Assembly: GCA_004369045.1 (NCBI GenBank) | Contig: ML213541.1 | Span: 63,172-127,171 of the forward strand | Direction of reading: 5' to 3' | Source: Heliocybe sulcata | Taxonomy: Eukaryota; Basidiomycota; Agaricomycetes; Gloeophyllales; Gloeophyllaceae | DNA: 64,000 nucleotides | Part shown: in pieces, positions 53,642 through 64,000 of the stretch | Layout: each line of letters begins with the position of its first letter | How positions within the stretch are numbered: position 1 is the stretch's first letter | Notes under the pieces: generated by a model | Seen by the model: the letters and a program-made list of their open reading frames with translations, nothing else | What the model was told of the DNA's origin: nothing | The model's database searches: none | Made by a program: the position numbers and the translations under genes

Positions 53642-54324
53642 ATGACCGAGAAACTTAGCTTCACGACGACCAGCCTCCAGAATGTCGTCATCTCGAACGA
53701 GTCGGACTCGATATACTATGAGGTCAAGACTTGGGAGAGCGACCCTGGCTTGACGAAGGTCCAGAGACTCAACCCCAAGACGCAGCTGTATGACATGGTG
53801 GCTGAGTTTGAGAATACGAACGGGAGACCGGTGGCGGTGCGCGTTCACGGGAATGATACGATGCGGATCGAGGAGCTTTTCAAGATGGAGGATGTCGAAC
53901 GGAGTCGGTGCGTCTCTGGTTCGAGCATTGCCGACAGGTACTGACTGGGCGAAGATGGGGCGCGTGGGACGGGAAAGTGAGTTTCACTGGGATGGATGGC
54001 AGAGACTATAAGTGGTCCATCAAGGATGGTCTCCTCCAGGTATGTTGCTTGTTGTCGGGCGTTACTCCTGTCGCCGACTCACAGCATACAGCTTACGAGG
54101 GAGGGCCTGGAGAAGCCCGTGGCGGTATTCCGCACATACCAGAGGTTGATGTATCTTCTCAGCGTCTCAGAGCTTCCATCCATGGACGTGGAGCCTGAGG
54201 CGTTGGATACACTGGATACCTTGATCGGTATGTGCACTTGTACCGAGCTCCATTAACTGGACTGATGATATAAACAGTGTCGTTCATCCTCACGGAAGGC
54301 CTCCGAAGGGGATCTTTTGCTTGA
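53642..54324 (+). CDS. DUF6593-type lineage-specific protein
   Basis: Starts MTEKLSFTTTSLQNVVISNE, then YYEVKTWESDPGLTKVQRLN, KTQLYDMVAEFEN, KVSFTGMDGRDYKWSIKDG, PVAVFRTYQRLMYL, and ends VSFILTEGLRRGSFA. This order of a beta-rich N-terminal half, a W-containing middle strand and a hydrophobic last helix matches a family that I know only from agaricomycetes and whose function is undefined. About four exons, including short ones around 53940-54040. It converges on PER1 with 82 bp between stop codons. Confidence 0.75.
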
Positions 54325-54406
54325 TGACGGCCTGGCCTTAGCGCTGCAAGGAAAGCCATTCCGTTTGTAGACTGCGCTGCTTGCACTGTATATATCAATC
54401 TACACT

Positions 54407-55553
54407 TCATAGATAGGTCAAGACTGCATACAGAGCTCGGAAGAGGAATAAGCCTACCGGACTTTGGTGTCATGACACCTCGCCATCCGTCGTCTAGTGC
54501 ATCCTTGATAAGGAAGTCATACCAGAACGCGGTGATCGGGACGGTGGAGAGATGCCACAGCGAATGCGCGTCTATTACTCTCCACCATGGGAAGAAGTCA
54601 AATAGTTCCAAGGCAGTGGCAAGAGTGGTCAATAGGACGAAGACGGCAGCTTTGCCGGCATAAGAGGGTCGATACGATCTCGGTCGCAGAGGGAATCTCT
54701 TGACAATAGGGATCCATGAGGGCAAAGAGTACAGCAGCCAAAGGATGTTATGAAGGATGCCGAGAGTGAGATTGAATATCATGTTGTACGTATAATCGAA
54801 GCGCGGAAGCGACAGCAGATACCCCACGTGCAACACGTATATTGCAACGCATAGTATGGACCACAATTTGTAGGTGGTAGAATGGTTCGGGCTTCGAGCT
54901 GTTGTCAAGACTAGACGATTCGTACGTTTCACTGGATAGATGTGGAAGAACCGGATGACCGTGTAGTAGATTGCGTACAGAATCGCAAGAGCAGCAGAGA
55001 AGTAGTCTAATTTCTCGGTCGTCAGGAGATCTGAGAATGCGTCACATTGAAATAACGTTGTCTAGACCTGCGGAAAAGGCTGACCTCGAGTATGAAAAAC
55101 AGACGACCAGATCCACGCGTTCATGCTCACGACGGTCCAAACCAAGTAGTACCGCTTCATGGGGTGGTCTTCTGGGACCTTCCGGCGAATGCGACTCGCA
55201 CCTCGCCAATGAGCCCATAGATTCAACAGCGAGAATAACACGGAGGCTGGTTCCTGCATGCCAGCAAATCGCCAGAACGGCCATTTCCCGTAGTATTGGT
55301 GCAAACTGACTTTAGAACTTATGTCGCGGCCTGTAATCTGGTGCATGCACGCGTATTTGCAGTCGTCGACACAAGTCCACCTTGTGATGCGGGAAAGCAA
55401 AGAGGCATGGTAAGAGGTTGCTGCGCAGAAACCAGAGTTACACAACGACACGCAGGCCTGGAATTCTTGCGAACGGTCCCCGGAGGAGGCCCATCCTGGC
55501 GAAAAGCATAGGGTCAAAAGAGCCACAGCGACGAGGCAATGGGTCGTCCTCAT
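54407..55553 (-). CDS. PER1: PER1/PGAP3 family GPI-anchor lipid-remodelling protein
   Basis: ER membrane protein of the CREST superfamily needed to remove the sn-2 acyl chain from GPI anchors. Signal peptide MRTTHCLVAVALLTLCFSPG is followed by a Cys-rich lumenal region (FQACVSLCNSGFC, WTCVDDCKYACMHQIT), YYGKWPFWRFAGMQEPASVL, the transmembrane segments starting LFSLLNLWAHW, MNAWIWSSVFHTR with a conserved His, HSTTYKLWSILCVAIYVLHV and the catalytic-type DAHSLWHLSTVPITAFWYDF. The last exon is very short and gives the end SVLTYL. Length and layout are normal. Few introns. It lies between a DUF6593-type gene and PRO1. Confidence 0.92.
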
Positions 55554-55782
55554 TGTCGAGCCCTATGAGTATGCAACGGTGATTATTGTCGTGGTCGCCG
55601 TCAATGGCAGTGGTTAGCGTGAGTCCGGTTGAACGCACAGTAAGGTAAATTATAACTTGATTGTTACCGTGGAAATAATATCTTCTTACCGTGTGAGTTA
55701 TACTTTCAGGACTTGCCTGGTGCTTCGGGTGAAGCACGTATCAAGAATCCTATCTCTACGGCTCTATAAATCTGGAAGACAA
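55554..55782. other. Intergenic region between PER1 and PRO1
   Basis: 229 bp between two minus-strand genes, with the PRO1 3' UTR and the PER1 promoter. It is fairly AT-rich around 55640-55700. Nothing else seen. Confidence 0.3.
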
Positions 55783-57764
55783 TTACGGCGGGACTCTTAT
55801 AGTGATGTTCTCAACCACATATTCCGAGTCCGCGTAGCCCAACAACTGCGGCAGGTACGAACTACAGTAGCTATCATCAGTGCATATACGGACTATAAAG
55901 ATCAGAGCCACCCACCTGTTCAGCCCTTTGACCTTGTCAATCTGTGCCGAGTTATAATTCGCGAGTCCCCTGCCAATCTCATCGATCTCCCAGTCCTCTT
56001 CCGGCCTCTCCACCAGTACCACATCCGACTCTGGCACTGCTTTAGTCACGGAGACAGTGCTCGTAGACATGGTTTCCAAGGAAGACACCGGAGATGTGAT
56101 ACTCGCAGCTGCCATTATCGTTGGTGTCGTCGGCTGCGTCTCAACAGGGGCATCCGCCTGCGCGCTTGACTCATCCAGCACACTGCCCCCTCTCCGCCTG
56201 CGCACGCAAATCTTCACCGCCTGCCCGCTCGCGAACGCGCCTTGGACACCAACAACGCCGGCAGAGAGCAGCCTCCCTCCCGATTCGCGCTTGGCTAGCA
56301 CAATGTGTGCGCCACGGTCGATGATGACGCTCCCGGACGGAGCGAGCGTATGCGATGTCCACGCCTTGAGATCGCGCAGCGGAGTTGGGGACGGGAGGAA
56401 AACAGTGTGTGGTGGGCGCGGGAGCGGTGTGAGATCTTGACTGGCTGATGCAGTGACGGGACTTGATCGGCCTGAGCCTGCAGGTGTGGAGTGCCCCGAG
56501 CGGAAGCCATTGTTGTATTCGATGATACTAAAGACGGCTTGGGGATTTTTGCTGGAAGTGATGATGGTCGTGACACCCGCTGCTGTTGCGATCTCTGCCG
56601 CGATGAGCTTCGTCTCCATCCCACCGGTACCTAGACTGGAACCAAGGGTACTCGTGCTGACTGGCATTACAGCCAGTTAAAAAACGACATGTTAGGCGCG
56701 ACAGTAAAATCAGCGCACCTTGGGAGCGAATCTGCTGCACAGATGAAACGACCTGGATAGCCTTGGCTTGCGGGTCTTTTCTTGGGTTCGACGTGTAAAG
56801 GCCGTCGACGTCAGTAAGTAGAAACAGGTAGTCAGCATGGATCATAGACGACGTGATGGCGGACAGGGTGTCGTTGTCGCCGAATTTTATTTCCTGTAAT
56901 ACAGTCAGCATAAGCGCAGTCAAAGGAACAATAGCGAGTGAATGAAAAGGTGGTGTACCTACGCTGACGGATACCGTATCATTCTCGTTTACTATTGGCA
57001 CTACTCCCATCGAAAGCAGCTCTTGGAAAGTATTGACGGCGTTGAGATACCGCGTGCGCTGATCAGAGACGCTATTTGAGTAGAGAAACGGACAGAGATA
57101 TCTAAACTCGTACATCGGAGATGTCTCCCCTTGTAAGAAGGACCTGCGCGATCGGCTGGCCTAGTTGGCCGAAGAGGTTGTCCCACAGCGCTATCAAGCG
57201 ACCCTGACCAATAGCAGCTAACGCCTGGAAGCCAAAGAAATAGTTAGCCCTGCGTGACTAATGGTGTAGACCCAATAGCAATATGAATGCGGTCGACCAG
57301 AGAGTAGAGCAGATTATCTGAAGGTCCTGGCGATAGCGACGCCACCGTGTCACCCTCGCAAAGACTTTCCAATACGTGCATCTCTAATCAACCGTATTCT
57401 AACCTGCGTCCTCACAATACTCTCGGCACGACCATCCAAGCGTCCCATATTCATTTTACTGAAATAAACTCACCTGCTTTCCCGACAAACCCTTCGGCCT
57501 GCTCTCCATGTCCATCCTCTGCAGCCCAACCCCGATCGCACCCGAGCTCACGAGCACAACTCGATGACCTTGAGCTTTTAAATGCACCACCGTCTCGACG
57601 ATTGCCGACAACGTCGACAACAGCGGCTTGTGCGTCTTCTCATGCACAATCGAAGAAGTACCTGCAAACTCTCGGAATAACTGGTCCCGGTAATCATAAG
57701 GATGCACTGACCGACCTAGCTTGATGACCACGGTGCAAGATGCGCCATGTCGAGGGCGAGCCAT
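55783..57764 (-). CDS. PRO1: Glutamate 5-kinase with C-terminal PUA domain
   Basis: Phosphorylates glutamate, the first step of proline synthesis. Start [20 protein letters not shown], then [85 protein letters not shown] (nucleotide/glutamate site), [18 protein letters not shown] and [20 protein letters not shown]. The PUA part begins [14 protein letters not shown] and contains [34 protein letters not shown] and [15 protein letters not shown]. An unusual roughly 100-residue Ser/Thr/Pro-rich insertion (around [20 protein letters not shown]) interrupts the PUA region. The Lys of the usual IKLGT(S/N) motif is present as IKLGRS. About six exons; the last intron is a 45-nt GT-AG interval. Confidence 0.93.
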
Positions 57765-58116
57765 TAACGTTTAACACTTGCAGTCCGATGTTGTATGTTG
57801 AGGATGTGACTCCTTCCAAATCGTGGTGTTCCGGTACGAAAGAAGACGATCGGCTTTATTCGGCGCTCAACGATGCCTCAGCTTTGCCACAACTGTGGCC
57901 ACGGTGCGACATAAACAATACACCAATGATCAGGCGATGATGAGATTGTAAGAGCCTTAATATAGTGCAACGCCTAGCGCTGCGAGGTCGCATAAATAAT
58001 AGAAGTACAACAGTACAGTTACAACATTGAGAGTCACAATATCGACAGCGCTGACCAGCCTGGATCAATAAATAGATAAGTTAGGAATAAAAAGAGGTGC
58101 CCAGTGAAACGTGATA
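57765..58116. other. Intergenic region between GH71 and PRO1
   Basis: 352 bp between two minus-strand genes. It should hold the PRO1 promoter and the GH71 3' UTR. AT-rich between 57930 and 58095. No gene or repeat seen. Confidence 0.3.
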
Positions 58117-59870
58117 TCAAGGAGTGTAGGCAACAAATGCGTTGTAGTTGTACACTGTTGGGTTCGGGTCGAATGTGTAGCCGCTCGGTGACAGAGAGGC
58201 AACATTCTGTCCACCTCTCGCAATCACACCGCTCATGGACCCGCCTGGAGTCAGCGGCATGTTGAGAAGCGACACGCCAGCGCCAACATTAAAAGATTGG
58301 GAGTTGCTTGAAGACGTGGACAAGGTGACGTTGGACGCAGCCGTGGTCATGACGACAGCCCACAGCTGATCTTGATCCTAAGATGCGCACGGAATGTGAG
58401 ATATAGGGCGGCGATCAAACACAGTGTCGATCACGTACCACCTGATAGCTTGTGGGAGGACCGACAGGATCTGCCGATGCAGTCGCAGTTCGGGGATGCG
58501 GACGAGCCCAGAGATAGATTTTATCTTGGGTAATGGCGGGGTAAGAACCTGTCTTGAAGCCCGTGATGAAATAAGGCGACATATCGAGCCAACCTGTAAA
58601 TAATCAGAGGTATGTTCCTGCTGATAGCCTAAGACGCCTACCTTGATGATCAAAGCCATCCACCCAGGCCTGGCTGTTGGGCTGCGCGCCTTCGATGGGT
58701 CCAATGTAGTGCGACTCTCCGTAGTCATTCCATGTGACGATCTCAACAATGTCCACCTTGTCACGGAGGGACACCAGATTCTGCCACCTGCGAGGGTAGA
58801 GATGCCAGTCGGCTGGGTATATCCACTAGAGCGCACAGCGACATTATCAGTATCCTCAACCGCAGCAATGAGGACGAGCGAGACATACGTTTTTGTTGTA
58901 GGTGTCCGGCCCATAATGAGTGAAGAACCAAGGAGAGACGGCGGCCATATAGCCTCGGCTGGTTGACTGCGACATCGCTGAAAGCCCGTTCAGGTATGTA
59001 TTGTCCGTATCGGTGGAGCCAATGAAAGACTTCAATATGTCCTCTCCGGCGGCGTTCAAATTGTCGAGGCTTGTTCCAGCCGCAGACAGCTGTTGGTTAG
59101 CGACGTCTGTCGTGAGCGAGATGGGCCACCCTGAGTTCCACTGTACGGGTCGTGAGCTATCGCCAAAGGAACAAGGATCATGCTCACGTTGAAAGCACCG
59201 TTCATCACGCCGTTATATGTGGTGAACGTAGCCGGGTCGATCATGAAAGATGGCATGAAATACACCGCGTTAGTGCCGGTAAGTTTGTCGATGAACTGCG
59301 TCTGCCATCCTTCGACCACGGAGCCCTGGCCGAATTGGCAGCTTTCGCCGGCAAAGGTTGACACGAACACCAGGTTGTCGTACTTGAACTGGCTAGGATG
59401 AGCCGCGTATTGCGTCACATTGCCAACAAGGTATGAGGCATGCTCAGGCGCGGTACAGGGCAGGGAGCTATAGAATAGTGAATTCGAGGTCCTGGAACGA
59501 CAGCAGGAACTAGTACGTACGACATGTCAAAAGAGAAAAACAACTTGAACCCATTCCCGGCATTTTCGGCGGCCGTATACCTGTACGAAACATTTTAGAA
59601 AAGGAGTGAGGACAGTGGCGCAACCACGTACGCATCCGCAACTCTGTCGACCTCCCAATCAAGGTTGCCGACGTTAAGTGCGAAAGCATCTATACCATGT
59701 GCGGATGCCATCGAGATATCGTTCGCCCAGTCGGTGACAGTGTAGGGGTATGTATTGCCGACGATGTGATGGGCGACGACATACTTCTGGTTGGATTGCC
59801 TTTTCGTCGAATGCGGGAGGGCGCCGGCCAGGGTAAAGAGTGCAAAGACGAGGAATGTACAAGGAAGCAT
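58117..59870 (-). CDS. Secreted GH71 alpha-1,3-glucanase (mutanase)
   Basis: Hydrolyses alpha-1,3-glucan of fungal walls or biofilms. The signal peptide MLPCTFLVFALFTLAGALPH ends before a KR site (STKRQS), followed by KYVVAHHIVGNTYPYTVTDW, ASAHGIDAFALNVGNLDWEV, YTAAENAGNGFKLFFSFDMS, NLVFVSTFAGESCQFGQG, FMPSFMIDP, WNSGWPISLT, AAVSPWFFTHYG and VDIVEIVTWNDYGESHYIGP. A C-terminal beta-rich module ends TYNYNA-like (PNPTVYNYNAFVAYTP). About eight exons. A TATAAAAG box on the minus strand lies at 59942-59949, 72-79 bp upstream of the ATG, with a polypyrimidine run between them. A decayed copy lies at 61440-62990. Confidence 0.92.
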
Positions 59871-61439
59871 TGCGCCGACCCGTCCCCAGAGGAAAAAGAA
59901 AGAAAGAAAAAGATGGTGCACTGCATCGTCTTGGGGCAAAGCTTTTATACTATACCAAACGACACGATAGCAAGACACAAAGACGGTTGTGGAGAGCTAG
60001 GAGAGCAACCGACCAGGTGCTACAGTAAATCAGGCGGATCAACAAACAATCACGGCGCGCAGTGGAAGATAGTGGCATCATGAGGCGGGATACTGAGCTG
60101 TGACCGCTTCGGCGCGTGAGCATGAATTGCAGAGGAACTCAGCATCAAGCGGATCGTCCTTGTTCCAAGGTGGGATGCCGATGGAAAGCTCATGAGGCCT
60201 CAGCTCAGTGATGGCAAGATGGATTTTAAGGCACGTATGCTCGCAGATCGCAGCAATACTCGCCAGGCTGTAGAAGATATTTGTTACGAAAAGGGCATGA
60301 TTGACGGTAGTACACATCACTTCACCGAGTACGCTTAGTGCGCGGCCGGTGGAGTATCAACATCCAGAGTATGGAGAATGTCACACTGAGCGAGGTGGTG
60401 GCTCTCGCGTAATGATGCAGGTAGACGCGTCGTGCAGGTCGATACCGCTTCCAGTCTGGAGACATGGCGAGCAGAGCTTGTCAGGATATTAGGATAGGAG
60501 AAGCGTAGCGATCAAATAATAGCCCAATCCGTAGGCATCCTGATGGAGTTGATGGCTGCAAATTCGGGAGGCCGAAGCTAGCGAGCGATCCGTCTATCGT
60601 CGAGACCCTATCATAGAGACCGACAGCACTGCAAGTAGGCATAAGCGTTATCTCCAGCGAGAGACGAAGATCTGGACTTCCCATATGCACGAGCATAGGC
60701 ACTACGCGTCTCGGCAACGCGCTTCGGCAGCGTTACATTGTTTAAGAGACTCTGATTGGTTGGCAGGTAAGTTGGATACGGGGTGGATCCTTGATGTATT
60801 GATGCCTCGCAAGCGACAGGCACAACATATTCATACGGTCGTTGTAGCCCGAGCTCATGTTATCGTTCGCAATGCTCGCTGGAGAAGGTAGATGATCATG
60901 AGGAGTGAGGCCGTGCGGGAGTATTCCATTGCAAGTTCGTTGTCACATCATGATGCAGCAGCATTTCGCGATCGGCGCTTTCCGGACGATTTCCCACAAC
61001 TCGGAAGCTTTTCCGCATATACGTAGACGTAGAGCGTACATAGAGCAGTCTAGTACTAGGTCTCTGACAAGGGTTCACTGCGGCTATCTGTGCTACGACT
61101 GATTTTACATAATTTACATGAGTGACTTCCTGAAGAATGGTTGAGCACGCAGTCTAGAAAGTATATAATTTGTCGCCGATCCAGACTCCAGGAATATTAC
61201 TCTTCACGTAGAATAGGCGACAAAAGCATTATACATATGTACTGGCATCCGATTCGAACCTATACTTCCTGGAGGCGATGGCCGCCACGCGGGTCCGATT
61301 GTGACGATAGATGAAGCTGGTCATTGATTACACCAATGCATCCGCACAGCAGAAAAATTCAAGAGCGACCAACCAGCATTGACGTAAAACGTACGAGTAC
61401 TTGTTGTTGGAGCATGTGGGGGAGTATCACGCTGGATAC
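59871..61439. other. 1.6-kb region between the two GH71 copies
   Basis: It contains the GH71 core promoter (TATA at 59942-59949) and its upstream region. Further out, short frames such as the minus-strand one at 60078-60320 have no recognisable motif. No tRNA: the GATTCGAACC string near 61252 lacks a pairing T-stem. Confidence 0.4.
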
Positions 61440-62990
61440 AGCCGTGGTCAAGATGATGACCCAGAGTCGATCCTTACCCTAAACAATAACATCTATGAGG
61501 CATAGCTCGCCAGCTGCATTGGTAGGCATTCCCACCAGCTGATCGCTGGTGGGTGGTCCTACCGATTCCTGCGAAGCCGTGGCGTTCCGAAGATGTTGCC
61601 GAGCCCAGAGATAAATCCTGACCTCTGCTACGAACGGATGATGGCCGTGCTTTCATGCGGATGCGAAGTATGGCGTCATATCAAGCTACTCTGATTGTAC
61701 TGTGAGAGAATGATTCGAGAGTGTGCGTCGGAAAAGCTGTACCTTGATGATCGAATCCATCCGCCCATGCGTGGCGGTTGGACTAGGTACCTTCAATCCC
61801 GAGGGCCGAGATAGTGAGACTTCCGATAGTCATTCCAGGTGATGATGTCGACCATGTCCACACTGTCACATATGGAGACCAGATTCTGCCAGCGGCGCGG
61901 ATAGAGATGCCGGTCTCCGTGAAAGGTGCACCACATTGACATCTAATACAGGGAAACATCAGTCGCATGGGACAGAGCAAGCAAGGCGAAGCACCGCATG
62001 TTCTTGTTGCACGAGCCGAGACCAAAGCGAGAATAGAGACGGCTGCCACGTAATGCTGGATCGGACTCGTTCCGAGGCATAGTCGCGAGGCCATCTGCGT
62101 AGGAGCTTCTGTAGAACCAATGTAGGACATTAAAATATCTTGGCCTTTATCGCTGAGATCATTGAGACTGGTCCCCACCTCGGAAAGCCCGTCATTGGCA
62201 ACCTTGGTAGTAAGGGATATTAGCCAGCCAGAGTTCCACTCAGCACTTCCCCAAATGAGTTGTGGGTGTCCTTCACGTTAAAGCGCCATTGGTCACATTG
62301 GCATCGCTTGGGAAGGTAGAGGGATCGACGAAGAAAGATGGCGGGATATATACCCCGTTAGAGTGGTTGCCTGCTAGCGCAACGATAACTTGGGTTTGTC
62401 CACTGTGGACGACACGACTGTCCAGACGTGCAGCTTTCCCAGAAAACGTGGAAACGCATGGCGCAGCTTGCTACATGAACTGATTGTGGCGAGAACCATA
62501 TGCTGTGGCGTTGCCGACAAGATGCATCGCATCTTGTGATGTTTGAAAAGGCAGCGATCTGGCAATTGAAACTACGGGGCATTCCAGGAGGTGATCCGAC
62601 AGGACGTACAAGATATCAAATGGAAAGAATAACTTGAATCTTGTGCCCAACTTCTTGGCAGCAGTATATCTTGGATCCCAACCATAATGAGCGAGTCCAA
62701 TGAAGGAGAGCAAAAATTGAGATGAGCACGCATTCGCTACCTGGTCGTACTCCCAGCTCTCGCTACTCACGTTCAAGGCGAACGCATCTATACCGCGAGG
62801 ACGCAAGAGAGATATCGTTCACCCAGTCATGGAGGGAGTATAGCTAGATATTACCAACGATGTGGTGGTCCAGGAGATACATCTTGCTTGATCGCCGTCT
62901 TCGTGGGCTGGAAGACTATGACGAGGCCTTGTTATCGACGTATAAGGCGCCGACCACCATCAATAGCGTATAAACGAGAAGATGACGTGA
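61440..62990 (-). pseudogene. Decayed GH71 alpha-1,3-glucanase copy
   Basis: Homologous to the intact GH71 along most of its length. Readable parts include HHIVGNI (followed by a stop codon), DWVNDISL, GIDAFALNVSSESWEYDQVA, YTAAKKLGTRFKLFFPFD, WLISLTTKVANDGLSEVGTS, GQDILMSYIGSTE and ITWNDYRKSHYLGPRD (then a stop). They fall in different frames with stops and small indels between them. The intact gene has WNDYGESHY where this has WNDYRKSHY, so the Glu is also lost. No signal peptide can be assembled. It is a dead tandem duplicate in the same orientation. Confidence 0.85.
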
Positions 62991-64000
62991 TCATTGGAGT
63001 AGCAGGCTCCTTTACTGAGTAGTTTCAGAACCGTTGTCGGCTGGGTCGGAAATGGTGCCGCTGAGATACTGGAGCAGAGTGCTAACCAAATGATGATACC
63101 CAAGTGGATTGACCTGCGCCGCGAGTGGGATCGGTTGGCCTGTCAGTTAGACAGATGGGCCATGGCTCCTATTTATAAAGCTGGCAGACCCGTCAGGGAT
63201 CGTTCGTTCAGGCAGCTGAGTCCATGAAGTTGATAATCATATTCGTGTTCATTCTTCCCTGATCAGGCAGCATGTACAGTGATAGTGATGTAAATCTCAA
63301 GAATGAGATACGGTTTGGCGAGCTGATTGGCAGTATTGACCTCAGCAAATACAGCAGGAGTGAGATCAAGAGGATGATACAGGGTAACTGAGAGGTGCCA
63401 CCAGATGGCGCAGATCAGTTACTCTCGAGATCGCAGTAGGCTCTTGTCGGTCCTTGTGAGTCGTTCCGGAACTTGAGCCATCTCTAGAGTTGTTGAGCAT
63501 CGAAGTGAGAAGTCCTTGTCAGTATGAATTTTGCTCGCTCATGCACATATGGAGTTCACGAGCGTGCGTTCTAAGTTACCTTGCGACTAGCAAGGTCTCT
63601 TGTGTGTCAGAAAGAAATTAGCGAATATGCAACTTATTTGTCCTTGTATTTTTTCTGGTCTATATTTGGCAATTCACGCCACTCCGTCAACCATTCGTCA
63701 AGAGGAAGTACACGCACATCGCTTCGTTCTTTCATCGAGACGCTCCAATCGCTCGTCCTCTTGTTTCAAAATTATATCATGGTATTGCTGGAAGATTGTT
63801 GAATTGAAGTCTCCAGGAAGCGCAGTGTCTGCTGGCCTGAAATGCGAGATGATGCAACATACAAATTGCCATGTGCCCGATAGTCCATGAATGCATATGT
63901 TGCTGTCATTGGGTACTGATGTCTTTTGATCGTATGTCGCACCTTCTTGCCATCCGTACCATTGGCTTGAATGTTTACTGCGAAGCAATGCTCTGCTTTA
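62991..64000. other. Terminal 1-kb region without a recognised gene
   Basis: No conserved protein or RNA gene is visible. Minus-strand and plus-strand frames near 63580-63990 overlap each other and have no known motifs; a gene entering from beyond the window cannot be excluded. Confidence 0.3.

Noticed and set aside
61240-61270. GATTCGAACC string resembling a minus-strand tRNA
   Set aside because: The five bases on either side of the loop do not pair and no cloverleaf can be built.
1-64000. CRISPR arrays, operons and ribosome-binding sites
   Set aside because: The window is eukaryotic nuclear DNA with spliced genes; no direct-repeat/spacer array is present.

Overview
The window reads as nuclear DNA of a filamentous basidiomycete, most likely an Agaricomycete of polypore type. 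Genes are dense and broken by many introns of about 45-70 nt with GT-AG ends. Several families are typical of that class: P450 tandem arrays, MYND zinc-finger proteins, DUF6593-type proteins, CCCH/RBR ubiquitin ligases, GH71 alpha-1,3-glucanase and a DOPA-4,5-dioxygenase-like enzyme. Assignments come from reading translations and splice sites by eye; no database was searched. Coordinates for spliced genes run from start codon to stop codon, and exon joins are given where I resolved them.

Layout. (1) 1-20 kb is mostly housekeeping: the tail of an unknown gene, a P450 (P450-1), endonuclease III NTH1, a THI20-like HMP-P kinase/TenA fusion, a CCCH-RBR E3 ligase, a BTB protein, RNA polymerase I subunit RPA34, the SAGA subunit Ada3, an SLC41/MgtE magnesium transporter and a small secreted barwin/expansin-like protein. 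(2) 19.6-27.0 kb is a gene desert with two degenerate tandem repeats (periods about 219 and 447 bp) and an AT-rich island. (3) 27-46 kb is an accessory block: an OPT oligopeptide transporter, four more P450 loci related to P450-1, a DOPA-4,5-dioxygenase-like gene and two diverged MYND paralogues. (4) 45.7-60 kb returns to conserved genes: a sterol-glucosyltransferase-like GT1, HDAC Hos2, PRPP synthetase, a DUF6593-type protein, PER1, glutamate 5-kinase PRO1 and GH71. (5) 61.4-63.0 kb holds a decayed second GH71 copy.

The most informative part is the P450 family. Five related loci (P450-1 at 549-2721, P450-2 at 30172-32344, P450-4 at 32690-34023, P450-3 at 34920-37074, P450-5 at 42081-44247) are at different stages of decay. 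P450-1 and P450-5 look intact. P450-3 needs a GC-AG intron. P450-2 has a one-base frameshift, a lost N-terminal ATG and a triplicated splice donor. P450-4 is a 5' half that lacks the heme-binding region. Three of them share a 22-bp upstream motif with a repeated GTGGC core. The DOPA dioxygenase-like gene and the MYND genes lie between P450s, so the block may be a small oxidative metabolism cluster, but no backbone synthase is visible and cluster function is inference.
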